Shown here: one piece after another, positions 1 to 7,604 of the stretch | Position numbering within the stretch: position 1 is the first letter of the stretch | Layout: each line of letters starts with the position of its first letter | Origin: JAGVIE01 sp964520905 | GTDB taxonomy: Bacteria; Bacteroidota; Ignavibacteria; UBA10030; SZUA-254 | Length of the DNA: 64,000 bases | Direction of reading: 5' to 3' | Assembly: GCA_964520905.1 (NCBI GenBank) | Contig: CAZFQL010000011.1 | Span: 62,001 to 126,000, forward strand | Translations under genes and position numbers: made by a program | The notes under the pieces: generated by a model | The model's input: the letters and a program-made list of their open reading frames with translations, nothing else | Told to the model about the DNA's origin: nothing | Databases searched by the model: none

Positions 1-1
1 G

Positions 2-457
2 AGTTGCATTGACTCGAGAACGGCATCCGAAATAATTTTTGACCAGGGGCTTGGCGATATCTTTAGTGCACGAATAGCGGGTAATTTCGTGAATGACGAT
101 ATACTTGGCAGCATGGAATTTGCATGCAAGGTAACAGGGTCTAAACTCATTCTCATTGTTGGACACACAAATTGTGGCGCAATAAAAGGCGCTTGCGACA
201 ATGTTGAGCTTGGCAATCTCACCCACGTTATCAAAGAGATCAAACCTGCCGTGGAATCAGTGACTGGCGTGCATGGAGAACGTAACTCCCATAATCACGA
301 CTTTGTTGAAAAAGTATCCAAACAAAATGTATTGTTGGCAATTAACGAAATAAGAGACAAGAGCAAAATCCTCAAGGAGATGGAATCTTCGGGGGCAATA
401 AATATTTTAGGCGCTATGCACAACTTAGAAACCGGCGAAGTGGAGTTTTACAAGTAA
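2..457 (+). CDS. beta-carbonic anhydrase, 5' truncated
   Basis: Reversible hydration of CO2 to bicarbonate by a zinc enzyme of the beta (plant/Can) class. The reading frame is open from base 2 and enters the window inside the gene, so the N-terminus is missing. The visible part begins with the C-x-D-x-R zinc/catalytic motif (CIDSR) and continues with the second zinc motif H-x-x-C (GHTNCGA), which together define the family. About 150 residues are visible, compared with roughly 200 in complete enzymes. A GTG at base 89 lies after the CIDSR motif and cannot be the true start. It ends 192 bases before pyruvate kinase on the same strand. Family assignment is firm; isoform and physiological role are not visible. 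Confidence 0.9.
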   Translation, partial: SCIDSRTASEIIFDQGLGDIFSARIAGNFVNDDILGSMEFACKVTGSKLILIVGHTNCGAIKGACDNVELGNLTHVIKEIKPAVESVTGVHGERNSHNHDFVEKVSKQNVLLAINEIRDKSKILKEMESSGAINILGAMHNLETGEVEFYK

Positions 458-488
458 TCTTCATTCGCAACAGTTGTTTAGCATTTAA

Positions 489-638
489 ATCGAACCATTA
501 CAAAAATATAAATCAATTGTAGTTCAGATTAATTTAGATAGAACTGAATTGAGTGTTCAAGCGGATGACGTGCTGCTTGGGGAATCGGGCAAGATTCTCC
601 CAAAACTTATTGACGCCTGTTATCAAAAAAACAAATAG
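489..638 (+). pseudogene. possible gene remnant, unrecognised
   Basis: A 49-codon open stretch without a start codon lies between the carbonic anhydrase and pyruvate kinase and ends in TAG 10 bases before the pyruvate kinase start. Its composition is protein-like (it contains LLGESGKILPKLIDACYQK near the end), faintly recalling the end of an enzyme domain, but I cannot name a family. It may be the 3' remnant of a lost gene, or chance. No ribosome binding site was found. Confidence 0.22.
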
Positions 639-648
639 GTAAAAAAAT

Positions 649-2091
649 ATGAAACGCGATAGAAATCCATTCGCCAAAACAAAAATCGTCTGCACACTCG
701 GACCGGCTTCACAGCAGCCGAAAACGATTGCCGCAATGATTCACGCCGGCATGGATGCGGCACGCATAAATTTTTCACACGGTATTTTCAAGGAACATCT
801 CGACACGTTCCGAACGCTGAAGAAAGTTGCGCGGGCATTAGGTAGACCAATCACCGTTATTCAGGATCTTCAAGGACCAAAGATACGAATTGGAGATTTA
901 GCAGCTCCTTCTGTCAATTTAATATCCGGTCAAGTAATCACACTTACAACAAAGGATGAGAAGGGTACGGAAAAACGGCTTTCAACCACTTACCGACATC
1001 TTCCAAAGGATGTAAAAAGGGGGAATCGAATACTCCTTGATGACGGAAAAATTGAATTAAGAGTTATCGGTATTCGAAACAATGAGGTTAGTCTTAAAGT
1101 AGTAACAGGCGGACAACTAACCGCTCATAAAGGAATCAATTTGCCGGGAGTGACGATCTCAGAGCCATCGCTAACGGAAAAAGATAAAGAAGATTTGGAA
1201 TTTTCCTTCGAGCATGATATCGATTATATCGCCCTTTCGTTTGTTCGGCGAGCACAGGATATTGCAGTGCTTCGGGATTATATTTCAAAGAACGTCCCAA
1301 AAGGAAAAGAAATCTCCATTATCGCAAAGATTGAAAAAGGCGAGGCGATTTCAAACATTGATGAAATTTTAAAAGCGGCAGATGCGGTGATGGTTGCCCG
1401 CGGTGATCTTGGGGTTGAATTGCCAACAGAGGAAATACCGATTCTTCAGAAAATGATCGTAAGGAAATGCAACGAGCTTGGAAAACCGGTCATCATTGCA
1501 ACACAGATGTTGGAATCGATGATTGCTAATCCACGACCAACCAGAGCGGAAGCGAGCGATGTTGCGAATGCTGTTCTCGACGGTGCAGATGCAGTAATGC
1601 TTAGTGGAGAAACATCCATCGGGAAATATCCTGTCGATGCTGTGCGGGTGATGGATAATATCATTCGGAAGGCGGAGGAGCAAATTAAGAAATATCGACA
1701 CTACAATCCGAATGAATTTTCATCGACACATGAATATGATTCACTCTGTCGCTCGGCGTGTGTATTAGCTGAGAATCTGAACGCCGAAACGATAGTTTCG
1801 GTTACACACTCGGGAACTACGGCAATGCGCGTTGCTAAATACAGACCGGCGGCTAAGATCATTGCAGTTACCAGTACAGAAAAATATATGCGCAAGCTTA
1901 ATCTAATCTGGGGCATCCGCGGATTGGTTGTTAAGAATTTGAAGAAAGATACCGACGCGACATTTAAAAAGATCGAGCAGCAGCTTCTCAAGGAGGGCTA
2001 CATTAAACATGGCGAAACCATTGTGATGCTTGCCGGCTTACCGCTCTTTGAAGGACACCCAACAAATGCGATTAAGGTGGATAAAGTTTAA
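649..2091 (+). CDS. pyk: pyruvate kinase
   Basis: Last step of glycolysis: phosphoenolpyruvate plus ADP to pyruvate plus ATP, in the cytoplasm. The 480-residue length is normal. Visible hallmarks are the N-terminal KIVCTLGPAS, the substrate-binding ARINFSHG, the catalytic lysine region IIAKIEKGEA, the MVARGDLGVE motif and the ATQMLESM segment, followed by the C-terminal allosteric-type domain. The start is the ATG after an A-rich stretch containing AGGT. It appears to be a single-gene unit: a repeat element follows immediately and the next genes are small unrelated ones. Note that the PEP-forming enzyme PckA lies about 7 kb away on the other strand. Confidence 0.97.
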   Translation: MKRDRNPFAKTKIVCTLGPASQQPKTIAAMIHAGMDAARINFSHGIFKEHLDTFRTLKKVARALGRPITVIQDLQGPKIRIGDLAAPSVNLISGQVITLTTKDEKGTEKRLSTTYRHLPKDVKRGNRILLDDGKIELRVIGIRNNEVSLKVVTGGQLTAHKGINLPGVTISEPSLTEKDKEDLEFSFEHDIDYIALSFVRRAQDIAVLRDYISKNVPKGKEISIIAKIEKGEAISNIDEILKAADAVMVARGDLGVELPTEEIPILQKMIVRKCNELGKPVIIATQMLESMIANPRPTRAEASDVANAVLDGADAVMLSGETSIGKYPVDAVRVMDNIIRKAEEQIKKYRHYNPNEFSSTHEYDSLCRSACVLAENLNAETIVSVTHSGTTAMRVAKYRPAAKIIAVTSTEKYMRKLNLIWGIRGLVVKNLKKDTDATFKKIEQQLLKEGYIKHGETIVMLAGLPLFEGHPTNAIKVDKV

Positions 2092-2153
2092 CCTCCCTCT
2101 CTTTTTAGAGCTTGTACTGAACTTAGTGAGGGAAGAGAGTCGGGGTGAGGTTA
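2090..2153. repeat. intergenic palindromic repeat, family A copy 1
   Basis: Directly after the pyruvate kinase stop lies an imperfect inverted repeat: CTCCCTCTC at the left and a right arm reading GAGGGAAGAGAGTCGGGGTGAGG. Read on the minus strand it has the same order of blocks (CTCACCCC, CTCT-CCC, a TTC-AG-ACAAG middle, GAGAGGG) as the element at 56011-56083, so the two look like inverted copies of one dispersed repeat. It could double as a transcription stop for pyk. Confidence 0.55.
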
Positions 2154-2387
2154 AAAACCTTTGATTTTTGCATTGACAAATTTTATATTCTTGGTACTGG
2201 GTAAGTTGATCATATGATTTCGAGCGGTTTTGGTGAATGTTTTCGATCGGGTGCTTTTATGTTTATATTGATATCTGATAATGAAAATGTTATTATATTT
2301 CAAACGAAACCAAATGTTAAACAGGAGCAAGGTAAACAACATTCGTTAATCCACTAGTGCATAGCCATCAAAACGAAAGATAGACCA

Positions 2388-2675
2388 GTGAATAGTATAG
2401 TCCCAGATTCGAAGGTAGAAGACGACTCTCCCGCTCAACGAGACACACCAATTGTCTTGAAAGCTCTACGACAGACAAAGCGAGTCATTGTTATTGTTAT
2501 TGGCTTTTCAATCCTTTTTGTCGGGATTGCTATGGTTGTTCTGCCGGGACCCGCTATTCTTGTCATACCGCTTGGACTGGGGATCCTCGCAACCGAGTTG
2601 CTTTGGGCGAGAAAACTACTGAAAACAATAAAGAACAAATTTCAACAAAAAAAGGAAACAAGCCATGCCAGTTAA
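2388..2675 (+). CDS. small PGPGW-type membrane protein
   Basis: A 95-residue protein with a polar N-terminus, one or two membrane segments (about residues 33-52 and 56-70) and a basic tail. The turn between them reads VVLPGPAILVIPLGLGILATELLWARKLL when taken in pieces; the LPGP-ILVIPLGL-ILATE-LWAR pattern matches the PGPGW family of small putative transmembrane proteins, whose function is unknown. The start used is GTG, the only start in the frame that keeps the polar N-terminus; no strong ribosome binding site is visible, so the start is uncertain. It overlaps the next gene by 11 bases, suggesting co-expression. Confidence 0.65.
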   Translation: MNSIVPDSKVEDDSPAQRDTPIVLKALRQTKRVIVIVIGFSILFVGIAMVVLPGPAILVIPLGLGILATELLWARKLLKTIKNKFQQKKETSHAS

Positions 2676-2970
2676 ACCGAGTGACAAAGAAGAAGATTAC
2701 TTTGCGAGACTTGATCTTGAAAGAAGGAAAAAGATCGAAGAGGAGAAACTCAAGAAGGTTGCAGAGGAGGAAAAAAAACAACTCAAGGAACTCCACTACA
2801 TGTGCTGTCCGAAGTGTGGGATGAAACTGAGCGAGATAGATTACAAAAGTATCAAAGTTGACAGATGCTTCAACTGCGATGGCGTATGGCTTGATGCCGG
2901 AGAACTCGAATCGGTCGCGAAACTCGAAAAAGGAGCACTGGATAAGTTGTTCGGTGTCTTCAAGAAATAA
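2665..2970 (+). CDS. TFIIB-type zinc-ribbon protein
   Basis: A 101-residue soluble protein. Residues 8-43 are a highly charged Glu/Lys helix; residues 46-90 carry two CxxC pairs (CPKC and CFNC) followed by GVWLDAGELE, the signature of the zf-TFIIB zinc-ribbon family found in small bacterial proteins of unknown role. It starts inside the end of the preceding PGPGW gene (11-base overlap), so the two are probably translated from one mRNA. Function beyond zinc binding cannot be stated. Confidence 0.7.
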   Translation: MPVKPSDKEEDYFARLDLERRKKIEEEKLKKVAEEEKKQLKELHYMCCPKCGMKLSEIDYKSIKVDRCFNCDGVWLDAGELESVAKLEKGALDKLFGVFKK

Positions 2971-2987
2971 TACCCGCAGCGGCTGCT

Positions 2988-3119
2988 TTGATTGTTGTCG
3001 GCATTCTTATCGTTTCTGTGGTAGCTTCAGTTTTACGACCACACAAAGTCGGACAGCTACCAAATAAGTTTAGCATTGAGACACAGACCAACAATGATGG
3101 CAATGCGGGTTGTGTGTAA
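2988..3119 (+). CDS. possible small membrane peptide
   Basis: A 43-codon frame running from a TTG to TAA, in the space between the zinc-ribbon gene and the next small gene. It would encode one hydrophobic segment (LIVVGILIVSVVASVL) followed by a polar tail. The frame is open upstream to base 2946 but has no ATG or GTG and no good ribosome binding site, so it may instead be the remnant of a longer gene. Support comes only from the membrane-like composition. Confidence 0.25.
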   Translation: MIVVGILIVSVVASVLRPHKVGQLPNKFSIETQTNNDGNAGCV

Positions 3120-3165
3120 ATATTTCTGCAACTTAATTTGAAATAATACATTTAAAAATAAATTT

Positions 3166-3387
3166 ATGAAAAAGAATATCTTTGAAACGATTCGTTATTT
3201 TGCCAAGAACATTGCCATTGTTATTGGCATCGTTCTAATATGGCGAGGTATTTGGTATGTTCTTGATTACTTTGACACATTGTTTTTTCAAGGTAATCAT
3301 TTGCCCTTGGCTGTTGTAGGCATTATTATCGGACTGTTAATACTTTATTTGCCAGATAGAGATCTCAAAGAAATTGAGAAGCTTTAG
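3166..3387 (+). CDS. small two-helix membrane protein, unrecognised
   Basis: A 73-residue protein with two predicted membrane helices (about residues 13-31 and 46-62), a short loop and a charged C-terminal tail (LPDRDLKEIEKL). The lysine-rich N-terminus before the first helix suggests both ends face the cytoplasm. I do not recognise a family. It is the last of a run of small genes ahead of an attC-like inverted repeat, which would fit a former gene cassette, but that is inference. No strong ribosome binding site is visible before the ATG. Confidence 0.5.
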   Translation: MKKNIFETIRYFAKNIAIVIGIVLIWRGIWYVLDYFDTLFFQGNHLPLAVVGIIIGLLILYLPDRDLKEIEKL

Positions 3388-3430
3388 TCAAATAATTACA
3401 ACAGATAAAGATGAAAAGGGAAAGTATACA

Positions 3431-3535
3431 TCATATAACAGCGTATATATGGCTCGCTCCTTGCGGTCGCTTGAACTATATTTTGGTTAGCCACCCTCCG
3501 CAAAACATCAGATAAACACGTACGACGTTATATGA
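3431..3535. repeat. attC-like inverted repeat
   Basis: TCATATAAC at 3431-3439 and GTTATATGA at 3527-3535 are perfect inverted repeats enclosing 87 bases. Inside, TGGCT (3450-3454) faces AGCCA (3489-3493), and the flanks next to the outer arms are partly complementary. The outer AAC...GTT arms, the nested inner arms and the length of about 105 bases resemble integron cassette recombination sites. No integrase gene is present in the window, and the GTTRRRY core is not matched exactly (GTTATAT), so this is a resemblance only. The rest of the space up to the TerC gene shows nothing else. Confidence 0.35.
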
Positions 3536-3633
3536 AATTGGTTTGCTCGTTATCTGATAAATTAATCATCATTCGTTGAAGGCGCACACTCTATGTTGAT
3601 CCATACGCGGCTGTATGAGTATCTGGAGAATTT

Positions 3634-4701
3634 ATGATTTTTATTTGGACTGGTTTCTTGCTATTCGTTCTTGCATTGCTCGCACTCGACCTCGGCGTCT
3701 TACACCGCAAAGCCCATGTCGTATTGATGAAAGAGGCACTTCTGATGTCTGCCTTGTGGATAGCTTTGGGCATTGCTTTTTCTGTCTTCGTGTATTACGG
3801 CTACGAGAATCATTGGCTGGGGCTCGGCGCTTCGATTGACGCCGTAGATAACACAATCAACGATGGTTCATCGGCAACACTGAAGTATCTAACCGGTTAC
3901 ATTGTCGAAAAGTCTCTAAGCGTTGATAACATCTTCGTCATTGCAATGTTGTTCGGATTCTTTGCAGTTCCAGCAATATACCAACATAGGGTTCTCTTCT
4001 GGGGGATAATTGGAGCATTAGCTATGCGCGCAATTATGATTGTCGTCGGAGCCGCCCTCATAGCTGAGTTTCACTGGATTCTCTATGTGTTCGGAGGGTT
4101 TTTGATCATCACCGCTCTCAAGATGTTCTTCATGAAAACACACAACACTGACCCGAATCAGAACATCGTTGTCAAAGTGACCCGGAGACTCTTCCCTGTC
4201 ACGTCTCATTATCACGGCGAGCATTTTTTTGTGCGGGCAGGTACTCCAGCTTCTCAAGAGAGCGAAGTACCGGGCTCACCAGTAAAGCCGGACGAAGCTG
4301 TCTCTAAAATCAAACCGGGCACGTTGATGCTCACACCGCTTGCATTGGCACTCGTCATGGTTGAGACCACAGATCTTATCTTTGCAGTTGACTCGATTCC
4401 AGCGATCTTTGCAATAACAGCAGACCCGTTTCTCGTATTCACCAGTAACGTGTTTGCAATACTAGGGTTACGGTCACTCTATTTTGCTCTTGCTGGTATG
4501 ATTTCGAAGTTCAAGTACCTTAAACCGGCACTTGCTATGGTGCTACTTGTGGTAGGAGTCAAAATGCTAACAGCGAAATGGCTGAAGGAGGTGCTGGGTG
4601 AGTACTTCAATTTCTACCTTCTCGGTGCAGTACTATTGATACTTGCTGTCGGGATCGTTGCGTCACTAGTAACCCGTTCATCGGAAGAGAAAGCCGGCTG
4701 A
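3634..4701 (+). CDS. TerC/Alx family membrane protein
   Basis: A polytopic inner-membrane protein of 355 residues with about eight or nine hydrophobic segments. The conserved acidic motifs of the TerC family are visible: D(L)GV near residue 20, EKSLSVDN in the third segment region and the second-half repeat ETTDLIFAVDSIPAIFAI. Family members are linked to metal (manganese) efflux and tellurium resistance; the substrate here is not shown. The start is the ATG preceded by CTGGAGAATTT, a usable ribosome binding site. It stands alone; the next gene is on the opposite strand and the gap between them contains a CCCCC/GGGGG hairpin at about 4766-4787 that could end transcription from either side. 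Confidence 0.88.
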   Translation: MIFIWTGFLLFVLALLALDLGVLHRKAHVVLMKEALLMSALWIALGIAFSVFVYYGYENHWLGLGASIDAVDNTINDGSSATLKYLTGYIVEKSLSVDNIFVIAMLFGFFAVPAIYQHRVLFWGIIGALAMRAIMIVVGAALIAEFHWILYVFGGFLIITALKMFFMKTHNTDPNQNIVVKVTRRLFPVTSHYHGEHFFVRAGTPASQESEVPGSPVKPDEAVSKIKPGTLMLTPLALALVMVETTDLIFAVDSIPAIFAITADPFLVFTSNVFAILGLRSLYFALAGMISKFKYLKPALAMVLLVVGVKMLTAKWLKEVLGEYFNFYLLGAVLLILAVGIVASLVTRSSEEKAG

Positions 4702-4818
4702 TCCACAAAAAACTTTGGAGGATACGAATCCGCATACCAACTTCAAAAAGCGCTTTATAAAAGGTCCCCCAAAAGAGAATTCGGGGGCAAGCAAAATCCC
4801 CGCAAGTGAAGTCATTTC

Positions 4819-5616
4819 TTATTTAACGCTTCTGACTGTTGACAGTTGAATATTCTCCCGCAGCGTTTTAAAGAAACGCAGCGCTTCATCGGTATCATGA
4901 TTCTTGACAATGTGCCAAAGAAAATTAAGCCGACTGTTTATCTTTTCCAATTGAGCAAGAGAATGGGGATTGAAAATAATTTCAGCTAACAAGAAATCAT
5001 CCTCGGAAAGCAAACCCCTGGCGACATCAAGGTGCTTCTTGAATGTTGTTCCGGGTACGGTATCCGTGCTCACGCAAGAAGAAAAAACCATCGATGAAAC
5101 AAACGGGAGCGTGAGGGAGTATGCCATCATCACATCATGCTCGCTGAATGAGTATTCGAAGATATTGACGCCGAGCCGCTGAAAAAATTTATGGAAAAAT
5201 TCTTTTCCTTCATCGTTCGAGTCACGAATGATAACTGCATTTTCATGTTGTAAGTCGGTAAGGTTTGCGAATGTCGGACCGAACATCGGATGCAGTGATA
5301 CGAAGCGATAACCCGCATCGCGATAGAACGCCGGTAAATCTGTTTTCACTGAAGCAACGTCGCAGAGTAAGCAATCTTTGGGAAGATAGGGAAGGGTTGC
5401 TCGGAAACTCGCCACTGTGTTCTGCAAACTTACGCTGTTTATCAGTAAATCTGGCTCGATGTCTTTGATTTGGTGGGGCGCGTTCAAGATTTTGACTCCG
5501 TGCAATTTATTGCATTTGCCGATGTCCTGATCATAGACAGATACTTCGTGTCCAGCCGCGAGTTCACCTGCAAGCCACGATCCCATTTTGCCAATACCGA
5601 CGATGCAGATTTTCAT
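4819..5616 (-). CDS. tyrA: prephenate dehydrogenase
   Basis: Oxidative decarboxylation of prephenate to 4-hydroxyphenylpyruvate, the tyrosine-specific branch step. The 265-residue protein starts with the Rossmann motif GIGKMG (residues 7-12) and contains CDVASVKT and SLHPMFGPT, the substrate-binding histidine segment typical of prephenate dehydrogenases, then an all-helical C-terminal dimer domain. There is no ACT regulatory domain. Its ATG overlaps the stop of the chorismate mutase gene by four bases, so it is the last gene of a three-gene operon. Regulation is probably through the Tyr-rich leader and terminator upstream of the operon. Confidence 0.9.
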   Translation of the reverse strand: MKICIVGIGKMGSWLAGELAAGHEVSVYDQDIGKCNKLHGVKILNAPHQIKDIEPDLLINSVSLQNTVASFRATLPYLPKDCLLCDVASVKTDLPAFYRDAGYRFVSLHPMFGPTFANLTDLQHENAVIIRDSNDEGKEFFHKFFQRLGVNIFEYSFSEHDVMMAYSLTLPFVSSMVFSSCVSTDTVPGTTFKKHLDVARGLLSEDDFLLAEIIFNPHSLAQLEKINSRLNFLWHIVKNHDTDEALRFFKTLRENIQLSTVRSVK

Positions 5617-5933
5617 TGTGCTGCCTCCATATTATTCCGGGATTTTTTGGATTTACGGTTTTTCTTTCCACCTTCACGGGTGTTTAAACTACTTTCCTGA
5701 AGCTGTTTACTTTTTTCAATTATCAATCTATACAACTCTTTTATGAAGCGAGCATCAAGAAGCGTTGATTCCCGGGACAAAACATTTCGAAGGATTGCTT
5801 CTTCACGCGCAGGATCGCAAACAGCATCCTTCAGTCTTCCTGCCTGAATAGCATATTTCATCCGTTGGTGAAGCCGACCGATTACCTGAATGTCTAATTT
5901 GTCGATCTTTTTTCTGATTTCCACGAGAGTCAT
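5613..5933 (-). CDS. chorismate mutase, AroQ type
   Basis: Rearranges chorismate to prephenate. A 106-residue, all-helical AroQ-class protein: the N-terminal helix IRKKIDKLDIQVIGRLHQRM carries the conserved Arg and the ID-LD spacing, followed by the A-Y-A-IQAGRLK segment and the active-site region R-E-AIL-NV near residues 43-52. The C-terminal 20 residues are a basic, low-complexity tail (GGKKNRKSKKSRN) not needed for the fold. It overlaps both neighbours by four bases, between DAHP synthase and prephenate dehydrogenase, which fits a channel of flux to tyrosine. Confidence 0.88.
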   Translation of the reverse strand: MTLVEIRKKIDKLDIQVIGRLHQRMKYAIQAGRLKDAVCDPAREEAILRNVLSRESTLLDARFIKELYRLIIEKSKQLQESSLNTREGGKKNRKSKKSRNNMEAAQ

Positions 5934-6784
5934 GACGATTTCCTTTCCAATCCTGTCGAAGTGGAACCCATGAATTGATTTTCGATCCTGAACTTTTCGA
6001 GTGCCCGTACTTTTCGTACAAGCGTTGCAAATTGTATAGGAGTCAAAGCTTGCTCCTTATCGCTGAGAGCTTCGTTTGGGTTGCGATGGACTTCGATAAT
6101 CAAACCATCGGCGCCTGCCGCGATGGATGCAAGACTCATCGGCTCGATCAAACTAACTTTACCTGTGCCGTGTGTCGGGTCGGTGATGACGGGCAGATGG
6201 CTGAGTTCCTTCACTGCGGGCACGGCGCTGATATCGAGGGTGTTGCGGGTGTATGTTTCGAACGACCGGATGCCGCGCTCGCAAAGTACGATGTTTGGAT
6301 TGCCTTCGTTCATAATGTACTCAGCGCAGTTAAGCCATTCCTCGATTGTAGAATACATGCCGCGCTTCAAGAGAACCGGCTTTTGCAATTTGCCGACCTC
6401 TTTGAGTAAAGAAAAATTCTGCATGTTACGCGCGCCGATCTGGATCATGTCGGCAAACTCAGCTACCCATGCAACATCGCGGGTATCGAGCACCTCGGTT
6501 GCGAACGGCAGTCCGGTAATGTCGCGCGCCTTCGCGAGTATCTTCAGTCCGGCAAGACCAAGCCCCTGGAACGCATACGGCGACGTTCGCGGTTTAAACG
6601 CGCCGCCCCGAAGCATATCGGCGCCTGCTTCTTTCACTGCCTGCGCTGTTTCGATCATCTGTTCTTCGCTCTCAACACTGCATGGTCCGGCAATGAGAAC
6701 GAGTCCGGCTCCGAACCGTGCGCTGCCGACTTGTATTATCGTGCGGTCGTGTTTCTCTAATGAAACAAGTTTCAAATTTGTCAT
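5930..6784 (-). CDS. aroF: DAHP synthase (3-deoxy-7-phosphoheptulonate synthase)
   Basis: First step of the shikimate pathway: PEP plus erythrose 4-phosphate to DAHP. The 284 residues match the short type I-beta (AroF/KDO8PS-like) class. Motifs visible: AGPCSVES, GGAFKPRTSPYAFQG, PVLLKRGM, CERGIRSFE and ITDPTHGTGK, which supply PEP, metal and phosphate ligands. There is no N-terminal ferredoxin-like regulatory domain and the chorismate mutase is a separate overlapping gene; in related organisms the two are often fused and give feedback control. The first gene of the Tyr operon, about 175 bases behind the leader peptide stop. Confidence 0.93.
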   Translation of the reverse strand: MTNLKLVSLEKHDRTIIQVGSARFGAGLVLIAGPCSVESEEQMIETAQAVKEAGADMLRGGAFKPRTSPYAFQGLGLAGLKILAKARDITGLPFATEVLDTRDVAWVAEFADMIQIGARNMQNFSLLKEVGKLQKPVLLKRGMYSTIEEWLNCAEYIMNEGNPNIVLCERGIRSFETYTRNTLDISAVPAVKELSHLPVITDPTHGTGKVSLIEPMSLASIAAGADGLIIEVHRNPNEALSDKEQALTPIQFATLVRKVRALEKFRIENQFMGSTSTGLERKSS

Positions 6785-6894
6785 AAGCCATCATTCCTTT
6801 CTATTTGCGTTGTTGGAGTTCTACAATGATGGTGTATGCATGCTGGGAATAAGACCGTGAAGTAAAAGCTTCCACGATTTTCTATTCGGTTAGA

Positions 6895-6936
6895 AATGAA
6901 AAAGGTGGAAGCGCCGTGATCTGCATTTCCACCTTT
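6895..6936 (-). terminator. intrinsic terminator of the tyrosine attenuator
   Basis: On the minus strand, AAAGGTGGAA (6936-6927) and TTCCACCTTT (6910-6901) form a perfect 10-bp stem with a 16-base loop, running into a T-rich tail (five T in a row, then CATTTC). It lies between the Tyr-rich leader peptide stop (6959) and the DAHP synthase start (6784), where an attenuator terminator is expected. A small hairpin CTCGTT-CGA-AACGAG (6944-6958) sits between the leader stop and this stem. The 3' arm can also pair with CGTGGAAGC at 6876-6868, a possible alternative fold. Confidence 0.85.
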
Positions 6937-6958
6937 GGAGATTCTCGTTCGAAACGAG

Positions 6959-7030
6959 CTACCTCAGCGAAAGCGCACGATCACGCGCCCGCGGATAATA
7001 ATAGAGGTAATATCGTTTGAACATGTTCAT
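6959..7030 (-). CDS. Tyr-rich leader peptide of the aromatic operon
   Basis: A 23-codon frame with ATG at 7030, stop TAG at 6961-6959. Five of 23 residues are tyrosine, clustered as YYLYYYP, followed by an Arg-rich end. An AGGA ribosome binding site lies six bases before the ATG; a second in-frame ATG is two codons in. It is followed by a hairpin and an intrinsic terminator and then by the DAHP synthase, chorismate mutase and prephenate dehydrogenase genes. By analogy with trp and pheA leaders, ribosome stalling at the Tyr codons under Tyr-tRNA shortage would prevent the terminator from forming. Within the leader RNA, TACCTC over the Tyr codons can pair with GAGGTA over the stop codon. Confidence 0.85.
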   Translation of the reverse strand: MNMFKRYYLYYYPRARDRALSLR

Positions 7031-7045
7031 TGTTAATCCTGTTTT

Positions 7046-7074
7046 ATTATAAGTAATCTTCTGTGTAATGTCAA
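7046..7074 (-). promoter_or_regulatory. consensus sigma-70 promoter of the tyrosine operon
   Basis: On the minus strand TTGACA (7074-7069), a 17-base spacer and TATAAT (7051-7046): a perfect match to the housekeeping consensus. The expected start point, about 7 bases downstream, falls at the very edge of the leader ribosome binding site, so the leader mRNA would have an extremely short 5' untranslated region. Confidence 0.88.
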
Positions 7075-7116
7075 GATATTTTATGAGATAGGTGCAATAA
7101 TGTAATTGTTCGCTGG

Positions 7117-7135
7117 CGTTTAGTGCTACTAAACG
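7117..7135. repeat. CGTTTAGTgctACTAAACG palindrome, copy 1
   Basis: An 8-bp inverted repeat with a 3-base centre. The same 19-base core recurs with one base change inside the longer palindrome at 9367-9395. Between the two copies lies the accessory segment with four genes not related to their neighbours. Copy 1 overlaps the only usable start of the gene at 7123. Confidence 0.7.
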
Positions 7136-7380
7136 GTAATTGGGTTGTATGCCGATTGATCGTGAGGAGAAATATTTGTAGATTACCTCCAGGCTATGAT
7201 GGACATGGTATTCCGCATAAGGATATACTTCTTCCTGATGGAACAGCAGTGCATAAGGTTTGGTATAAGTATCTGAATAACAATCAGGCGCTCGATTTTG
7301 CGCTGGATGAAGTTGAAGAACAACATGATTTTTTTCGATGGAGATATGAAAGATGGCTAAAAACAAGAGACCGACGGTAA
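7123..7380 (+). CDS. small protein, DUF7718-like
   Basis: An 85-residue protein with the pattern GYDGHGIPHKDILLPDGT followed by a helical ALDFALDEVEEQHDFFRWRYERWL end. This HG-x-PH-x-D-x-L-x-x-DG layout resembles the small DUF7718 family (unknown function, common in accessory regions); the match is from memory and moderate. The only start is a GTG that lies inside the palindrome at 7117-7135; the frame is open back to 7087, so the N-terminus may have been lost or altered when the palindrome arrived. It overlaps the following small gene by 28 bases. Confidence 0.5.
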   Translation: MLLNGNWVVCRLIVRRNICRLPPGYDGHGIPHKDILLPDGTAVHKVWYKYLNNNQALDFALDEVEEQHDFFRWRYERWLKTRDRR

Positions 7381-7550
7381 AACAGATTTCAGAGAAACTC
7401 AAAAGGTTTGGGTATCGTAAAGTTGGTGAGAAGGAAAAAACTGAGACGACAGTTCCACAAACACGGTATACGCACGATGCTCATATTAAACTCGTGGCGA
7501 AGGACTCAACAACAGCGTACGCACGAGGGAGAAAGGTGAATAAGAAATAG
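7353..7550 (+). CDS. small basic protein, unrecognised
   Basis: A 65-residue, very basic protein (many Lys and Arg, few hydrophobics) beginning MAKNKRPTVKQISEKLKRFG and ending in KGRKVNKK-like residues. The ATG is embedded 28 bases inside the end of the DUF7718-like gene, so translation is probably coupled. The pairing of two small overlapping genes recalls toxin-antitoxin or effector-adaptor pairs, but nothing in either sequence proves this. I do not recognise a family. Confidence 0.45.
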   Translation: MAKNKRPTVKQISEKLKRFGYRKVGEKEKTETTVPQTRYTHDAHIKLVAKDSTTAYARGRKVNKK

Positions 7551-7604
7551 TCGTAATTTCCGGCAGCTTGAACTGCTGGCTAGATTAAATAACGCGTGCC
7601 TGCC

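Noticed and set aside
2151..2342. A 63-codon minus-strand frame after pyk
   Set aside because: AT-rich sequence, no ribosome binding site and no recognisable fold; likely chance.
5975..6860. Plus-strand open frames opposite DAHP synthase
   Set aside because: They are mirror frames of a well conserved enzyme with no independent support.
6959..7402. A long minus-strand frame (147 codons) that contains the leader peptide
   Set aside because: Its upstream part has no protein-like sequence and crosses the perfect promoter; only the last 23 codons, with their own ribosome binding site, are credible.
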